From positions 1 to 64,000 of the forward strand of contig JAFMDF010000013.1 of the NCBI GenBank assembly GCA_017857395.1: DNA of 64,000 nt, read 5' to 3'. The notes beneath the pieces are model-generated. The model was not told the origin of the DNA. It did no database searches and saw only the letters and a program-made list of their open reading frames with translations. Numbering within the stretch: the first letter of the stretch is position 1; each line of letters starts with the position of its first letter. Below are positions 55,786 through 64,000 of this stretch, one piece after another. The DNA comes from Bacteroidota bacterium (GTDB lineage Bacteria > Bacteroidota > Bacteroidia > Chitinophagales > Saprospiraceae). A program made the translations under genes and the position numbers.

Positions 55786-57060
55786 ATGCTTAAAATTAGA
55801 AATACTATTTACCCCATTTTTTTCCTGTTTTTTTTAAGCCTAAATAGTTATGGACAACCACTAAGTCAGGTAACTATTGAAGCATGTTATGATTGGGTGA
55901 CTAATAATTATCCCCTAATTAAACAATTGGATATTATTGAAAGGACAAAAGCCTATAATTTATCTAATGCAGCCAAAGCGACTTTGCCCCAAATTAATAT
56001 TAATGGTCAAGCTTCTTATCAATCGGAGGTAACGAAATTCCCAGCAAGTATTCCTGGGGTGGAAATTGCTACTTTGGATAAAGACCAGTACAAAATTTAT
56101 GGAGATGTATTTGTGCCATTGACAAATAGGCCAGCTATCAAAACAAAAAAGCAGCTAATTGAAGCAAATTCGAAGATAGCTCAACAGCAAATTGAAATTG
56201 ATTTATACCAGCTAAAAGATAGAGTCAATCAACTATATTTTGGGATTCTTTTAATGGAAAATAAATTGAAACAAATAGGTATTCTCCAAAAAAATCTTGC
56301 TGCAGCTTTAGAGCAAACACAGGCAGCAGTCGTTAATGGTTTGGCAATTGAAAGTAATGAACAATTATTGCAGGCAGAGTTAATTAAATCGAATCAAAAA
56401 ACGGAAGAACTTTTGGCGAATAAACGAGCTTTTATCAGTATGTTAGCAATGCTTACGAAGCAAGAGATTACTGAAAGTACCAACTTTATTGAACCCGTTG
56501 CTGTGAGTGCTTTTGACCAAATTAAGCGACGAGAACTTCAACTTTTTGATAGTAGATACCAAAGTGTAAGTCTGCAAGAGGAGCAAATTAAAAATAGCTT
56601 TATTCCAACTATTGGTCTTTTTGCCCAAGGCGGCTTAGGTCGCCCTGCGCTTAATTTTTTGAGCAACGATTTTAAATTATACTATATCGCTGGTTTAAAA
56701 ATTAATTGGAATTTATCCAATTATTATACGTCCGATAATAATCAACAAATCTTACAATTATCCAAAGAAAAAATTAATACCCAAAAAGAGATTTTCTTAC
56801 TTAATACCAACCTCACCATGACCCAACAATCCAATGAGGTGGTGAAGTATCAAAAATTAATTGCAACGGATAATGACCTTATTTCGCTTCGCAGAAAGAT
56901 AAAAGAAACAGCAGCAACCCAACTTACAAATGGACTTATTTCTGCTTTAGATTATATCAATTATGTGAATGCGGAGGATGAGGCGAATCAGGATTTAATC
57001 TTGCACCAAACGCAATTATTATTGGCTCAATATAATTTGAAAGTTACTTCGGGTAATTGA
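55786..57060 (+). CDS. TolC-family outer-membrane efflux protein
   Basis: 424 residues from the ATG at 55786, preceded by AAGGAG, one of the few Shine-Dalgarno-like sites here. Signal peptide (NTIYPIFFLFFLSLNSYG), then the two helical-hairpin repeats of the TolC family, with long amphipathic helices (for example QLKDRVNQLYFGILLMENKL and QRIQLY-free stretches) and beta segments such as IGLFAQGGLG. It forms the outer-membrane channel for the downstream ABC pump. First gene of the operon. Confidence 0.88.
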   Translation: MLKIRNTIYPIFFLFFLSLNSYGQPLSQVTIEACYDWVTNNYPLIKQLDIIERTKAYNLSNAAKATLPQININGQASYQSEVTKFPASIPGVEIATLDKDQYKIYGDVFVPLTNRPAIKTKKQLIEANSKIAQQQIEIDLYQLKDRVNQLYFGILLMENKLKQIGILQKNLAAALEQTQAAVVNGLAIESNEQLLQAELIKSNQKTEELLANKRAFISMLAMLTKQEITESTNFIEPVAVSAFDQIKRRELQLFDSRYQSVSLQEEQIKNSFIPTIGLFAQGGLGRPALNFLSNDFKLYYIAGLKINWNLSNYYTSDNNQQILQLSKEKINTQKEIFLLNTNLTMTQQSNEVVKYQKLIATDNDLISLRRKIKETAATQLTNGLISALDYINYVNAEDEANQDLILHQTQLLLAQYNLKVTSGN

Positions 57061-57121
57061 GTAGCCGAACCAATGTTATTACCATTCTGAGAGAGAGAAT
57101 GTTGATTAAGCATAGGATATT

Positions 57122-57253
57122 GTTGCGAGTTGCGAGTTACGGGTTGAACAAGGAATCTTATTTAATATTCGATAAATTGATTTCAAAACTCAACTTTAGA
57201 CATAAACTCCATAAAATTAACTCGCAACCAGCAACCAGCAACCGACAATTGAC
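57122..57253. repeat. 7-nt unit hairpin between tolC and adaptor genes
   Basis: Left block 57122-57149: GTTGCGA, GTTGCGA, GTTACGG, GTTGAAC. Right block 57219-57253: AACTCGC, AACCAGC, AACCAGC, AACCGAC, AATTGAC. AACTCGCAAC pairs perfectly with GTTGCGAGTT; the rest is weaker. It uses the same 7-nt unit as the rpoB-rpoC element. Confidence 0.75.
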
Positions 57254-57320
57254 TTAGTAATTAATTTCAGCATAGCGGGAAAAATTACTTTGATGCTTTG
57301 CTTTATAAAAAATAAAAATC

Positions 57321-58364
57321 ATGAAAAAAAAATTAAGAAATTTAGCAATAGATAAACGACCAATGTTTTTTACTAAAAGCTTAAAAGCTATCTATTATAC
57401 TTTAATTATTTTAGTGTTTACTGCCTGCGTAAAGGAAGAGGCGACCTACGATGCATCTGGGAGTTTTGAAGCAATTGAACGAATTATTAGTGCAGAAGCT
57501 ACAGGTAAAATCCAACGTTTTGATATAGAAGAAGGAGAAGTATTAGCAGCGAATAAAGTAATTGGACAAATTGATGTGAGTCTTTTAAAATTACAATCTG
57601 AGCAAGTCGAAGCAAGTGTGCAATCAATCAATGAAAAAACGAATAATGCAACTCCACAAATTAAAATTTTACAAGCACAATTAATTAGTCACGAGCGACA
57701 AGTAGCTTCTTTAAACCAACAACTAATCGTTTTGGATAAAGAGGTAAAACGCTTTCAAAATTTGGTAGCTGCTAAAGCTGCTCCGCAAAAAAAATTGGAC
57801 GATTTATTGGGGCAACAGTCAGTTTTACAAAAGCAATTAGCTGCTTTACAAACACAGGGGGAAGTGATTGAAGCACAAATTAATTCAACGAAAAGTACGG
57901 TCAATACTCAAAACCGTGCTATACTTAGTGAGGTTGCACCTACCAAAAAAAGGCTAGACTTGTTGGCAAAACAAATTAATGATGGAATAATTATCAATGA
58001 ATATCCTGGGACCGTATTAGCCAAATATGCCTATGATGGGGAGTTTGCAAGCCTTGGAAAACCGCTCTATAAAATAGCTGATTTATCGGTCATTACTTTA
58101 AGAGTTTACCTGACGGGCAATCAATTGGCACAAGTGAAATTAAATGATAAAGTGATTGTTTCAACGGATGATGGGAAGGGCGGATTTAAGGAGACGGAAG
58201 GTACGATTAGTTGGATAAGCAGCAAAGCAGAATTTACGCCTAAGACGATTCAAACCAAAGACGAAAGAGCTAATTTAGTCTATGCCACCAAGGTTAAAGT
58301 AGCGAATGATGGAACGTATAAAATAGGCATGTATGGAGAAATAAAATTTAAGACCAATGAATGA
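57321..58364 (+). CDS. Periplasmic adaptor (HlyD/YbhG-like) lipoprotein
   Basis: 347 residues. A hydrophobic segment followed by LVFTAC gives a lipobox, so it is probably lipid-anchored. The biotinyl-lipoyl-like motif ISAEATGKIQRFDIEEGEVL (about 52-72) is followed by a long coiled coil (about 85-215) and a beta-barrel (GTVLAKYAYDGEFASLGKPL). It bridges the permease and TolC partner. It overlaps the next gene by 8 nt. Confidence 0.87.
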   Translation: MKKKLRNLAIDKRPMFFTKSLKAIYYTLIILVFTACVKEEATYDASGSFEAIERIISAEATGKIQRFDIEEGEVLAANKVIGQIDVSLLKLQSEQVEASVQSINEKTNNATPQIKILQAQLISHERQVASLNQQLIVLDKEVKRFQNLVAAKAAPQKKLDDLLGQQSVLQKQLAALQTQGEVIEAQINSTKSTVNTQNRAILSEVAPTKKRLDLLAKQINDGIIINEYPGTVLAKYAYDGEFASLGKPLYKIADLSVITLRVYLTGNQLAQVKLNDKVIVSTDDGKGGFKETEGTISWISSKAEFTPKTIQTKDERANLVYATKVKVANDGTYKIGMYGEIKFKTNE

Positions 58365-59274
58365 TGTCATCGTGGAAAATCTAAGTAAATATTTTGGTAA
58401 ACCTCCATTGACTGCATTGGATAATATTTCTTTTGAAGTAGGCAAAGGAGAATTATTTGGATTGATAGGACCAGATGGTGCAGGAAAAACAACGCTATTC
58501 CGAATATTGACTACTTTATTACTACCCAATAGCGGAAAGGCAATAGTGAATGGTTCTGATATTGTAAAAGATTATAAGGCAATCAGAAAAAAAGTAGGCT
58601 ATATGCCTGGTAAATTTTCTTTATACCAAGACTTATCGGTAGAAGAAAACCTCCATTTTTTTGCGACTATTTTTGATACGACGATTGCGGCAAACTATAA
58701 ACTAATCGAAGATATTTACAAACATATTGAGCCATTTAAAAAAAGACGAGCAGGGGCACTTTCTGGTGGAATGAAGCAAAAATTAGCTTTGTGTTGTGCT
58801 TTAATTCATCGCCCAGAAGTCTTGTTTTTGGATGAACCAACCACGGGCGTAGATTCTGTTTCTAGAAAAGAATTTTGGGAGATGCTCAAACGGTTAAAAC
58901 AAGAAGGCATCACTATTTTAGTATCGACCCCTTATATGGATGAAGCTAATTTATGTGAAAGAATTGCCCTTATTCAGGATGGGGAAATAATGTCTATAGA
59001 TACGCCTCAAAATATTACCGCTACTTATCCTTATAGCCTTTTTGCCATAAAATCGACCAATATGAGCCAACTTTTAACGGATTTAAGGCAGTATGACCCG
59101 ATAAATAGTGTTTTTTCTTTTGGGGAATATCATCATATCAGCTTCAAAGATGAAAAAAATGATACAGATACTACACTTGCCTATCTGCAAAATTTAGGGC
59201 ATACTGCCTTGGAATGCCATCCGATTAGCGCCAATATTGAAGATTGTTTTATTCATCAAATGTCTACAAAATGA
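58357..59274 (+). CDS. ABC transporter ATPase 1
   Basis: 305 residues. Walker A GPDGAGKTT, signature LSGGMKQKLAL, Walker B VLFLDEPTTGVD, and the H-loop replaced by serine (VSTPYMDEA, where histidine is usual), as in the first half of YbhF-type dual ATPases. Corresponds to the N-terminal ATPase of E. coli YbhF, here a separate gene. It overlaps the adaptor by 8 nt and the second ATPase by 4 nt, so the genes are translationally coupled. Confidence 0.92.
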   Translation: MNDVIVENLSKYFGKPPLTALDNISFEVGKGELFGLIGPDGAGKTTLFRILTTLLLPNSGKAIVNGSDIVKDYKAIRKKVGYMPGKFSLYQDLSVEENLHFFATIFDTTIAANYKLIEDIYKHIEPFKKRRAGALSGGMKQKLALCCALIHRPEVLFLDEPTTGVDSVSRKEFWEMLKRLKQEGITILVSTPYMDEANLCERIALIQDGEIMSIDTPQNITATYPYSLFAIKSTNMSQLLTDLRQYDPINSVFSFGEYHHISFKDEKNDTDTTLAYLQNLGHTALECHPISANIEDCFIHQMSTK

Positions 59275-60020
59275 GCAACACAAATATAGTCATAGCCACT
59301 AAAAAGTTGACTAAGCAATTTGGTGATTTTACAGCGGTAGATGCGATTACCTTTGAGGTGTATCAGGGAGAAATATTTGGTTTTTTAGGCGCCAATGGTG
59401 CTGGAAAAACAACGGCTATGAGGATGCTTTGCGGTTTGTCTAAACCAACTTCAGGAGAAGCTACGATTGCAGGTTTTGATATTTATAAAGAGACAGAGCG
59501 AATAAAAACCAAGATTGGTTATATGAGCCAAAAATTCTCGTTGTATGAAGACTTAACGATTATTGAGAATATTAATTTTTTTGGTGGTATTTATGGTTTA
59601 CCTAAAGCTGCTTTGAAAACTCGAACCGAACAATTAATTCATCGATTAGGACTAGAAGCAGAGGCGAATAAATTAGTTGGCGATTTGCCTTTAGGCTGGA
59701 AACAGAAATTGGCATTCTCGGTTGCTATCCTGCATGAACCTTCTATAGTGTTTTTAGATGAACCAACAGGTGGCGTAGACCCTATTACCAGAAGACAATT
59801 TTGGGATTTAATTTACCAAGCTGCCGAAAGTGGCATTACTATTTTTGTCACCACCCATTATATGGATGAAGCGGAATACTGTAATAGAGTGTCCATGATG
59901 GTAGATGGCGTTATTGCCGCATTGGATACACCGACGAACCTAAAAAAACAATTTAATGCCCAAACAATGGATGAAGTATTTCATGAACTAGCTAGAGGAG
60001 CTAAACGAAAATCGGATTAA
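59271..60020 (+). CDS. ABC transporter ATPase 2
   Basis: 249 residues from an ATG overlapping the previous stop (ATGA); an in-frame TTG at 59244 is rejected. Walker A GANGAGKTT, a degenerate signature LPLGWKQKLAF in place of LSGGQ, Walker B IVFLDEPTGGVD, and an intact H-loop (TTHYMDEA). The complementary defects in the two ATPases suggest a heterodimer with one full catalytic site. Corresponds to the C-terminal half of YbhF. Confidence 0.93.
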   Translation: MSNTNIVIATKKLTKQFGDFTAVDAITFEVYQGEIFGFLGANGAGKTTAMRMLCGLSKPTSGEATIAGFDIYKETERIKTKIGYMSQKFSLYEDLTIIENINFFGGIYGLPKAALKTRTEQLIHRLGLEAEANKLVGDLPLGWKQKLAFSVAILHEPSIVFLDEPTGGVDPITRRQFWDLIYQAAESGITIFVTTHYMDEAEYCNRVSMMVDGVIAALDTPTNLKKQFNAQTMDEVFHELARGAKRKSD

Positions 60021-60022
60021 TT

Positions 60023-61129
60023 ATGAAGCAATTTTATTCCTTTGTCCGCAAAGAATTTTACCACGTATTTCGAGATAATAAAACGCTATTGATGCTTTTT
60101 GGATTACCTATTACTCAAATTGTATTATTTGGGTTTGCTCTATCCAATGAAATCAAGAATTCAAATATTGTTATTTGTGATTACGCCAATGACCAAGCTT
60201 CTCACGAAATTATTGATAGAATTGCTGTTTCAAGAAATTTTGACATCAAAAAAATGATTTTGAGCGAAGACGAAATTGAAGCAACTTTTAAAGAAGGGGA
60301 TGTAAAATTGGTGCTTGTTTTTCCCAATAATTTGAATCAAACCCTTATCCATTCCAAAACTGCTCAAATTCAAATTATTGCAGATGCTACTGACCCCAAT
60401 ACTGCTTCTACCCTGACTGCTTATATTCAAGCTATTCTAAATAGTTATCAGGCGGATATGGGAGGAGCGAACAAACCAGCGGTTCAAATAATTCCAGAAA
60501 TACGCATGTTGTATAACCCAGAACTAAAAGGCGCTACCAATTTTGTCCCCGGCGTAATGGCACTCGTACTTTTTTTGATTTGTGTATTAATGACGTCCGT
60601 TTCTATCGTAAAAGAGAAAGAAACAGGAACAATGGAAATCCTCTTGGTTTCTCCTATGAATCCACTAACCATTATTATCGCAAAGGCTACTCCTTATTTT
60701 GTTTTATCCTTAATTAATCTAACGGTCATCTTGTTGATGAGTATTTTTCTATTGGATATGCCCTTGAATGGCAGCCTAGCCTTACTTTATTTAGTGAGCA
60801 GTATTTTCATTCTCTGTGCTTTGGCGGCAGGACTGTTAATTTCAAATAGTACTGATTCTCAACAAGCTGCCATGCTTATTTCTTTAATGGGGATGTTATT
60901 ACCAATTATGTTATTTACAGGCTTTCTTTTTCCATTAGAAAATATGCCCATGCCTTTGCAGATATTCGCCAATATCGTTCCTTCTAAATGGTATTATATT
61001 ATTGTAAAATCTATTATGATTAAAGGTTTGGGGATTATGCCTATTTTGAAAGAAACTTTAATACTCACGGGCATGACGCTTTTTTTATTGTTGGTAAGTC
61101 TCAAAAAATTTAAAATTCGATTGGCATGA
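60023..61129 (+). CDS. ABC-2 type permease 1 (YbhS-like)
   Basis: 368 residues. One N-terminal membrane helix (about 22-42), a periplasmic domain (about 45-175), then five helices, with the typical VSIVKEKETGTMEILLVSP cytoplasmic segment and FTGFLFPLENMP. Pairs with permease 2 to form the drug/lipid efflux channel. Starts 2 nt after ATPase 2 and overlaps permease 2 by 4 nt. Confidence 0.92.
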   Translation: MKQFYSFVRKEFYHVFRDNKTLLMLFGLPITQIVLFGFALSNEIKNSNIVICDYANDQASHEIIDRIAVSRNFDIKKMILSEDEIEATFKEGDVKLVLVFPNNLNQTLIHSKTAQIQIIADATDPNTASTLTAYIQAILNSYQADMGGANKPAVQIIPEIRMLYNPELKGATNFVPGVMALVLFLICVLMTSVSIVKEKETGTMEILLVSPMNPLTIIIAKATPYFVLSLINLTVILLMSIFLLDMPLNGSLALLYLVSSIFILCALAAGLLISNSTDSQQAAMLISLMGMLLPIMLFTGFLFPLENMPMPLQIFANIVPSKWYYIIVKSIMIKGLGIMPILKETLILTGMTLFLLLVSLKKFKIRLA

Positions 61130-62244
61130 GGGTACTTAAGTATTTATTAGTCAAAGAGTTCAAACAAATATTTCGGAATAAAGCATTATTGCCTGTAATA
61201 TTTGTGATGCCTGTTATTCAATTATTGATAATGCCATTGGCGGCAGATTATGAGATTAAGAATATCAATATTTCTGTAGTTGACCATGATAGGTCTCCTT
61301 ATTCAAGAGCACTTATTTCTAAAATTACGGCTTCTGGTTATTTCAAATTAGCCGATTATAGCAATTCATTTAAGGAAGCATTTACACAAATAGAAAGAGA
61401 CCAGTCTGATTTAATTTTAGAAATTCCACGAGGTTTTGAAAGCAATTTGACCAGAGAAGGAAGGCAAAAACTTTTCATTGCTGTTAATGCTATCAATGGT
61501 ACTAAAGCCGGTTTAGGAGGAAATTATTTAAGTGCTATTATTGCTTCCTTTAATAAAGATATAATTACACTTTATCAAACAGGAAAGCCCATTAAACAGC
61601 CTAGTATTCAAGCTACCGTGATCAACTGGTTCAATCCGTATCTAAACTATCAGTTTTTTATGGTGCCTGCTATTTTAGTGATTTTGGTTACTATGGTTGG
61701 TGCTTATATGTGCGCATTAAATATTGTAAAAGAAAAAGAGGTGGGAACTATAGAACAAATCAATGTAACGCCGATTAAAAAACATCACTATATTTTAGGG
61801 AAGCTCATTCCTTTTTGGATTATTGGTATGGTGGTCTTTACCATTGGATTTTTTGGCATTTCTTGGTTGGTTTATGGCATTATCCCTTTAGGCAGTTTGG
61901 CATTGCTTTATAGTTATTTGGCGCTTTACTTAGTGGCATTATTAGGCTTTGGCTTACTTTTATCAACTTATGCCGAAACCCAGCAACAAGCGATGTCGCT
62001 TGCTTTCTTTTTTATGTTGATTTTCATTCTAATGAGCGGTTTATTTACCCCTATTGAATCTATGCCAGCATGGGCAAAAGTGATTGCTGCCTTCAATCCT
62101 GTTACATATTTCGTCGAAGTTATGCGGATGGTTGTGTTAAAAGGAAGTGGTTTAGTCAATATCCAATATCACTTTTTAGTAATGGGACTTTTTGCTATTG
62201 TTTTTAATACTTGGGCTATTTTGAGTTATCAGAAGACTTCTTAG
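61126..62244 (+). CDS. ABC-2 type permease 2 (YbhR-like)
   Basis: 372 residues with the same topology as permease 1: N-terminal helix (LLPVIFVMPVIQLLIMPLA), extracytoplasmic domain, five helices, IVKEKEVGTIEQINVTP, and MSGLFTPIESMP. ATG overlaps the previous stop. Last gene of the efflux operon; a weak 6-bp stem-loop follows (62263-62270 region) without a clear T-run, so no terminator is called. Confidence 0.92.
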   Translation: MRVLKYLLVKEFKQIFRNKALLPVIFVMPVIQLLIMPLAADYEIKNINISVVDHDRSPYSRALISKITASGYFKLADYSNSFKEAFTQIERDQSDLILEIPRGFESNLTREGRQKLFIAVNAINGTKAGLGGNYLSAIIASFNKDIITLYQTGKPIKQPSIQATVINWFNPYLNYQFFMVPAILVILVTMVGAYMCALNIVKEKEVGTIEQINVTPIKKHHYILGKLIPFWIIGMVVFTIGFFGISWLVYGIIPLGSLALLYSYLALYLVALLGFGLLLSTYAETQQQAMSLAFFFMLIFILMSGLFTPIESMPAWAKVIAAFNPVTYFVEVMRMVVLKGSGLVNIQYHFLVMGLFAIVFNTWAILSYQKTS

Positions 62245-62356
62245 GCACAACTCACATTGCATTAACAATGTCGTAAGCTTTTTAATTCACCTACAATTTT
62301 CACCGTAGAACCCCAAAATTAACCTTTAAAAAACCATGACTTTTCAATAAGTATAG

Positions 62357-62364
62357 TACTTTTG
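62357..62364 (+). promoter_or_regulatory. -7 element candidate, possibly leaderless gene
   Basis: TACTTTTG fits TAnnTTTG and ends 5 nt before the ATG at 62370. No -33 TTTG is seen. If used, the transcript would have almost no leader. Confidence 0.35.
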
Positions 62365-62369
62365 GTGAA

Positions 62370-64000
62370 ATGCCAAAAAACAAACTATCCATATTAGCCC
62401 TACTGTTTATTTTCGCCGTGTACGCCTTTGCCTTTAGTCGTTTTCAAATGTGGGAAACAGGCACTAGGGGAGGCAACCCGCTAGGTTATTATACCTATTT
62501 ACCTGCCACTTTCCTTTACCAAGATTTAGAGCGTTTAGAAAAAACAAATGAAGCAAGAGGCAAATACCTACCAAGAAAGTTTAGTGAAAATTTCTACGAA
62601 GAACAGTTTATTACTAATAGAACAGAAAATGGAAATCAAGTTATTAAATATACTTGCGGTATAGCGATTACCGTTGCTCCTTTTTTTGGAATTGCTCATT
62701 TCCTTGCGCCCTATTTAGGGTATCCAACAGATGGATTTTCTCTGATTTATATATTTTTCCAATATTTGGCTGGCTTTTTTTATGCCTTGTGGGGGCTTTG
62801 GTTAGTTCGATTAATTTTATTAAAATGGTTTGATGATAGCGCAATTTCACTCTCTTTATTAGCCATTGCTTTAGGTACAAATCTATACTTTTTTGTGGTT
62901 TACCATGCCGCTATGGCACATGCCGCTTTGTTCTTTTTGCATGCAATGGTTCTTTATCAAACGATACAATTATATGAAAAACCACGCTGGAAAAATGCGA
63001 TAGTTTTAGGTATTGCTCTGGGTTTGATTATTTTGATTCGACCTGTTGAATTGATTATTCTATTAATCCCTTTACTGTGGGGATTGTCCTCCGTCCATAA
63101 GACTGCAATAAAAGAAAGGATTACCTTTTTGAAAGCACATAAATCCAAAATAGGGCTAGTGGTGCTATTTACCTTTCTAATGGCTATTCCACAGTTTTTG
63201 TATTGGTATAAATTAACAGGTAATTTTATTCATTATAGCTACGGAGATGAAGGATTTGATTTTAGTAACCCTAAAATTATTAAAGGGCTGTTTGGTTATG
63301 GAAATGGTTGGTTGGCTTATACGCCCATGATGTATTTTGCGCTGATTGGTTTGTTTTTTCTGCGCCGAAAAGCTATTGCCTTATTGCCTTTTCTACTCTT
63401 TTTAAGCATTCATATTTATATCACTTATAGTTGGTGGTGCTGGTATTATATCAATGGATTGGGTTCTCGGCCAATGATAGAAACTTATGCTTTGTTAAGT
63501 ATTCCATTGACTGCTTATTGGTTATTTATCAAAAAAAGAAAATGGTTGTATTATGGTAGTATTGGACTCGCTTTATTTTTTACTTATTTAAATGTATTTC
63601 AGACTTGGCAATTCTATAAAGGCATGCTGCGTTCAGAAGCGAGTCGATTGGAATTTTACATTTCTACTATTGGAAAAACGCAGCTCAATTATGAAGATTT
63701 AATTTTATTTGATTGCGGAGAATGGCAGCCTGATAGTAGCCAATTAAGGTTAAAAAAGCGGCTATATTTTAATGATTTTGAACAAATTGATTCTTTAATT
63801 AGTGTAAATTCACCCATTCCTCATGATGGCAAAGCTCATAAGATGGGGACGCCTCGAAAAGTGATTTTAGTTAAAAAAACAGCCAAGGAATTAGGCTTAA
63901 AAAAGGGAGATTATATTAAAGTGAATGCTTGGGCAATGAAAGGCGCAGGAGGGGCTAGGATGTATAGTTCTTCTTTAGTCTCTATTCGATTTGAAAAACC
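62370..64000 (+). CDS. Polytopic membrane protein (GT-C/mannosyltransferase-like), partial
   Basis: At least 543 residues; the frame is open to the window edge. An N-terminal helix is followed by a GTRGGNPLGYYTYLPA-type loop, then about ten membrane helices (for example LSLLAIALGTNLYFFVVYH and ALFFTYLN) with an aromatic-rich loop (YSYGDEGFDFSNPKIIKGLF) and a C-terminal soluble part. The layout resembles GT-C-fold glycosyltransferases or polyprenyl-sugar-using transferases, but catalytic acidic residues are not certain, so the class is tentative. The start ATG gives the first helix; later ATGs would remove it. Confidence 0.75.
   Translation, partial: MPKNKLSILALLFIFAVYAFAFSRFQMWETGTRGGNPLGYYTYLPATFLYQDLERLEKTNEARGKYLPRKFSENFYEEQFITNRTENGNQVIKYTCGIAITVAPFFGIAHFLAPYLGYPTDGFSLIYIFFQYLAGFFYALWGLWLVRLILLKWFDDSAISLSLLAIALGTNLYFFVVYHAAMAHAALFFLHAMVLYQTIQLYEKPRWKNAIVLGIALGLIILIRPVELIILLIPLLWGLSSVHKTAIKERITFLKAHKSKIGLVVLFTFLMAIPQFLYWYKLTGNFIHYSYGDEGFDFSNPKIIKGLFGYGNGWLAYTPMMYFALIGLFFLRRKAIALLPFLLFLSIHIYITYSWWCWYYINGLGSRPMIETYALLSIPLTAYWLFIKKRKWLYYGSIGLALFFTYLNVFQTWQFYKGMLRSEASRLEFYISTIGKTQLNYEDLILFDCGEWQPDSSQLRLKKRLYFNDFEQIDSLISVNSPIPHDGKAHKMGTPRKVILVKKTAKELGLKKGDYIKVNAWAMKGAGGARMYSSSLVSIRFEK

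Noticed and set aside
57057-57257. 66-codon frame after tolC
   Set aside because: Lies across the 7-nt-unit hairpin; the coding potential comes from the repeats.

Overview
The window is a chromosome segment of an AT-rich member of the Bacteroidota, most likely a Saprospiraceae-like lineage. The evidence is type IX secretion (T9SS) C-terminal sorting domains, a DUF1800/DUF1501 pair, hybrid two-component systems with C-terminal AraC domains, promoter elements of the TTTG / TAnnTTTG type, an absence of Shine-Dalgarno motifs at most starts, and the order xer recombinase - hpf - tRNAs - tuf - secE - nusG - rplKAJL - rpoBC. The lineage is inferred from content; there is no rRNA gene in the window.

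Layout. 0.1-6.8 kb is housekeeping: a PEP-mutase/isocitrate-lyase-like protein and Ada, a fused trehalose-phosphate synthase/phosphatase, a sugar-kinase-like phosphotransferase, a cyclophilin and an exported protein of unknown function. 7-9.5 kb has a TonB-domain protein, a tyrosine recombinase and the hibernation factor. 10-25.3 kb is the translation/transcription core: tRNA-Thr, Tyr, Gly, Thr, then tuf, tRNA-Trp, secE, nusG (with an acidic N-terminal extension), four ribosomal proteins and rpoB/rpoC. 25.4-27.8 kb (minus strand) is a metallophosphoesterase and a CotH-like gene whose 5' end is frame-broken. 28-30.8 kb is a sialidase fused to an N-acyl-D-amino-acid-deacylase-like amidohydrolase. 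31-34.6 kb is a carboxylic acid reductase. 35-41.2 kb is a DUF1800 / DUF1501 / PA14-T9SS cluster. 41.4-48.2 kb holds two tandem hybrid sensor kinases. 48.5-53.5 kb encodes three secreted proteins. 53.7 kb starts a Tat-signal aminotransferase. 55-62.2 kb is a TetR-controlled efflux operon (TolC, adaptor, two ATPases, two permeases). A multi-spanning membrane protein runs off the right edge.

The most unusual feature is not a gene. At least ten intergenic gaps contain long hairpins whose arms are runs of short, slightly varied units. The unit length is constant within a locus (7, 8 or 10 nt) but differs between loci, and the opposite arm carries the complementary units in the same period. Several abut the start codon of the next gene (rpoC, the DUF1501 gene, the PA14/T9SS gene, rplJ). 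The rpoB-rpoC gap has one unit block and two competing complementary blocks. Two non-repetitive perfect hairpins (25 and 29 bp) built on the word ATCCGTG flank the carboxylic acid reductase gene, and a perfect 15-bp palindrome sits in frame inside that gene, in a linker between domains. These may form an undescribed family of palindromic elements or RNA regulators.
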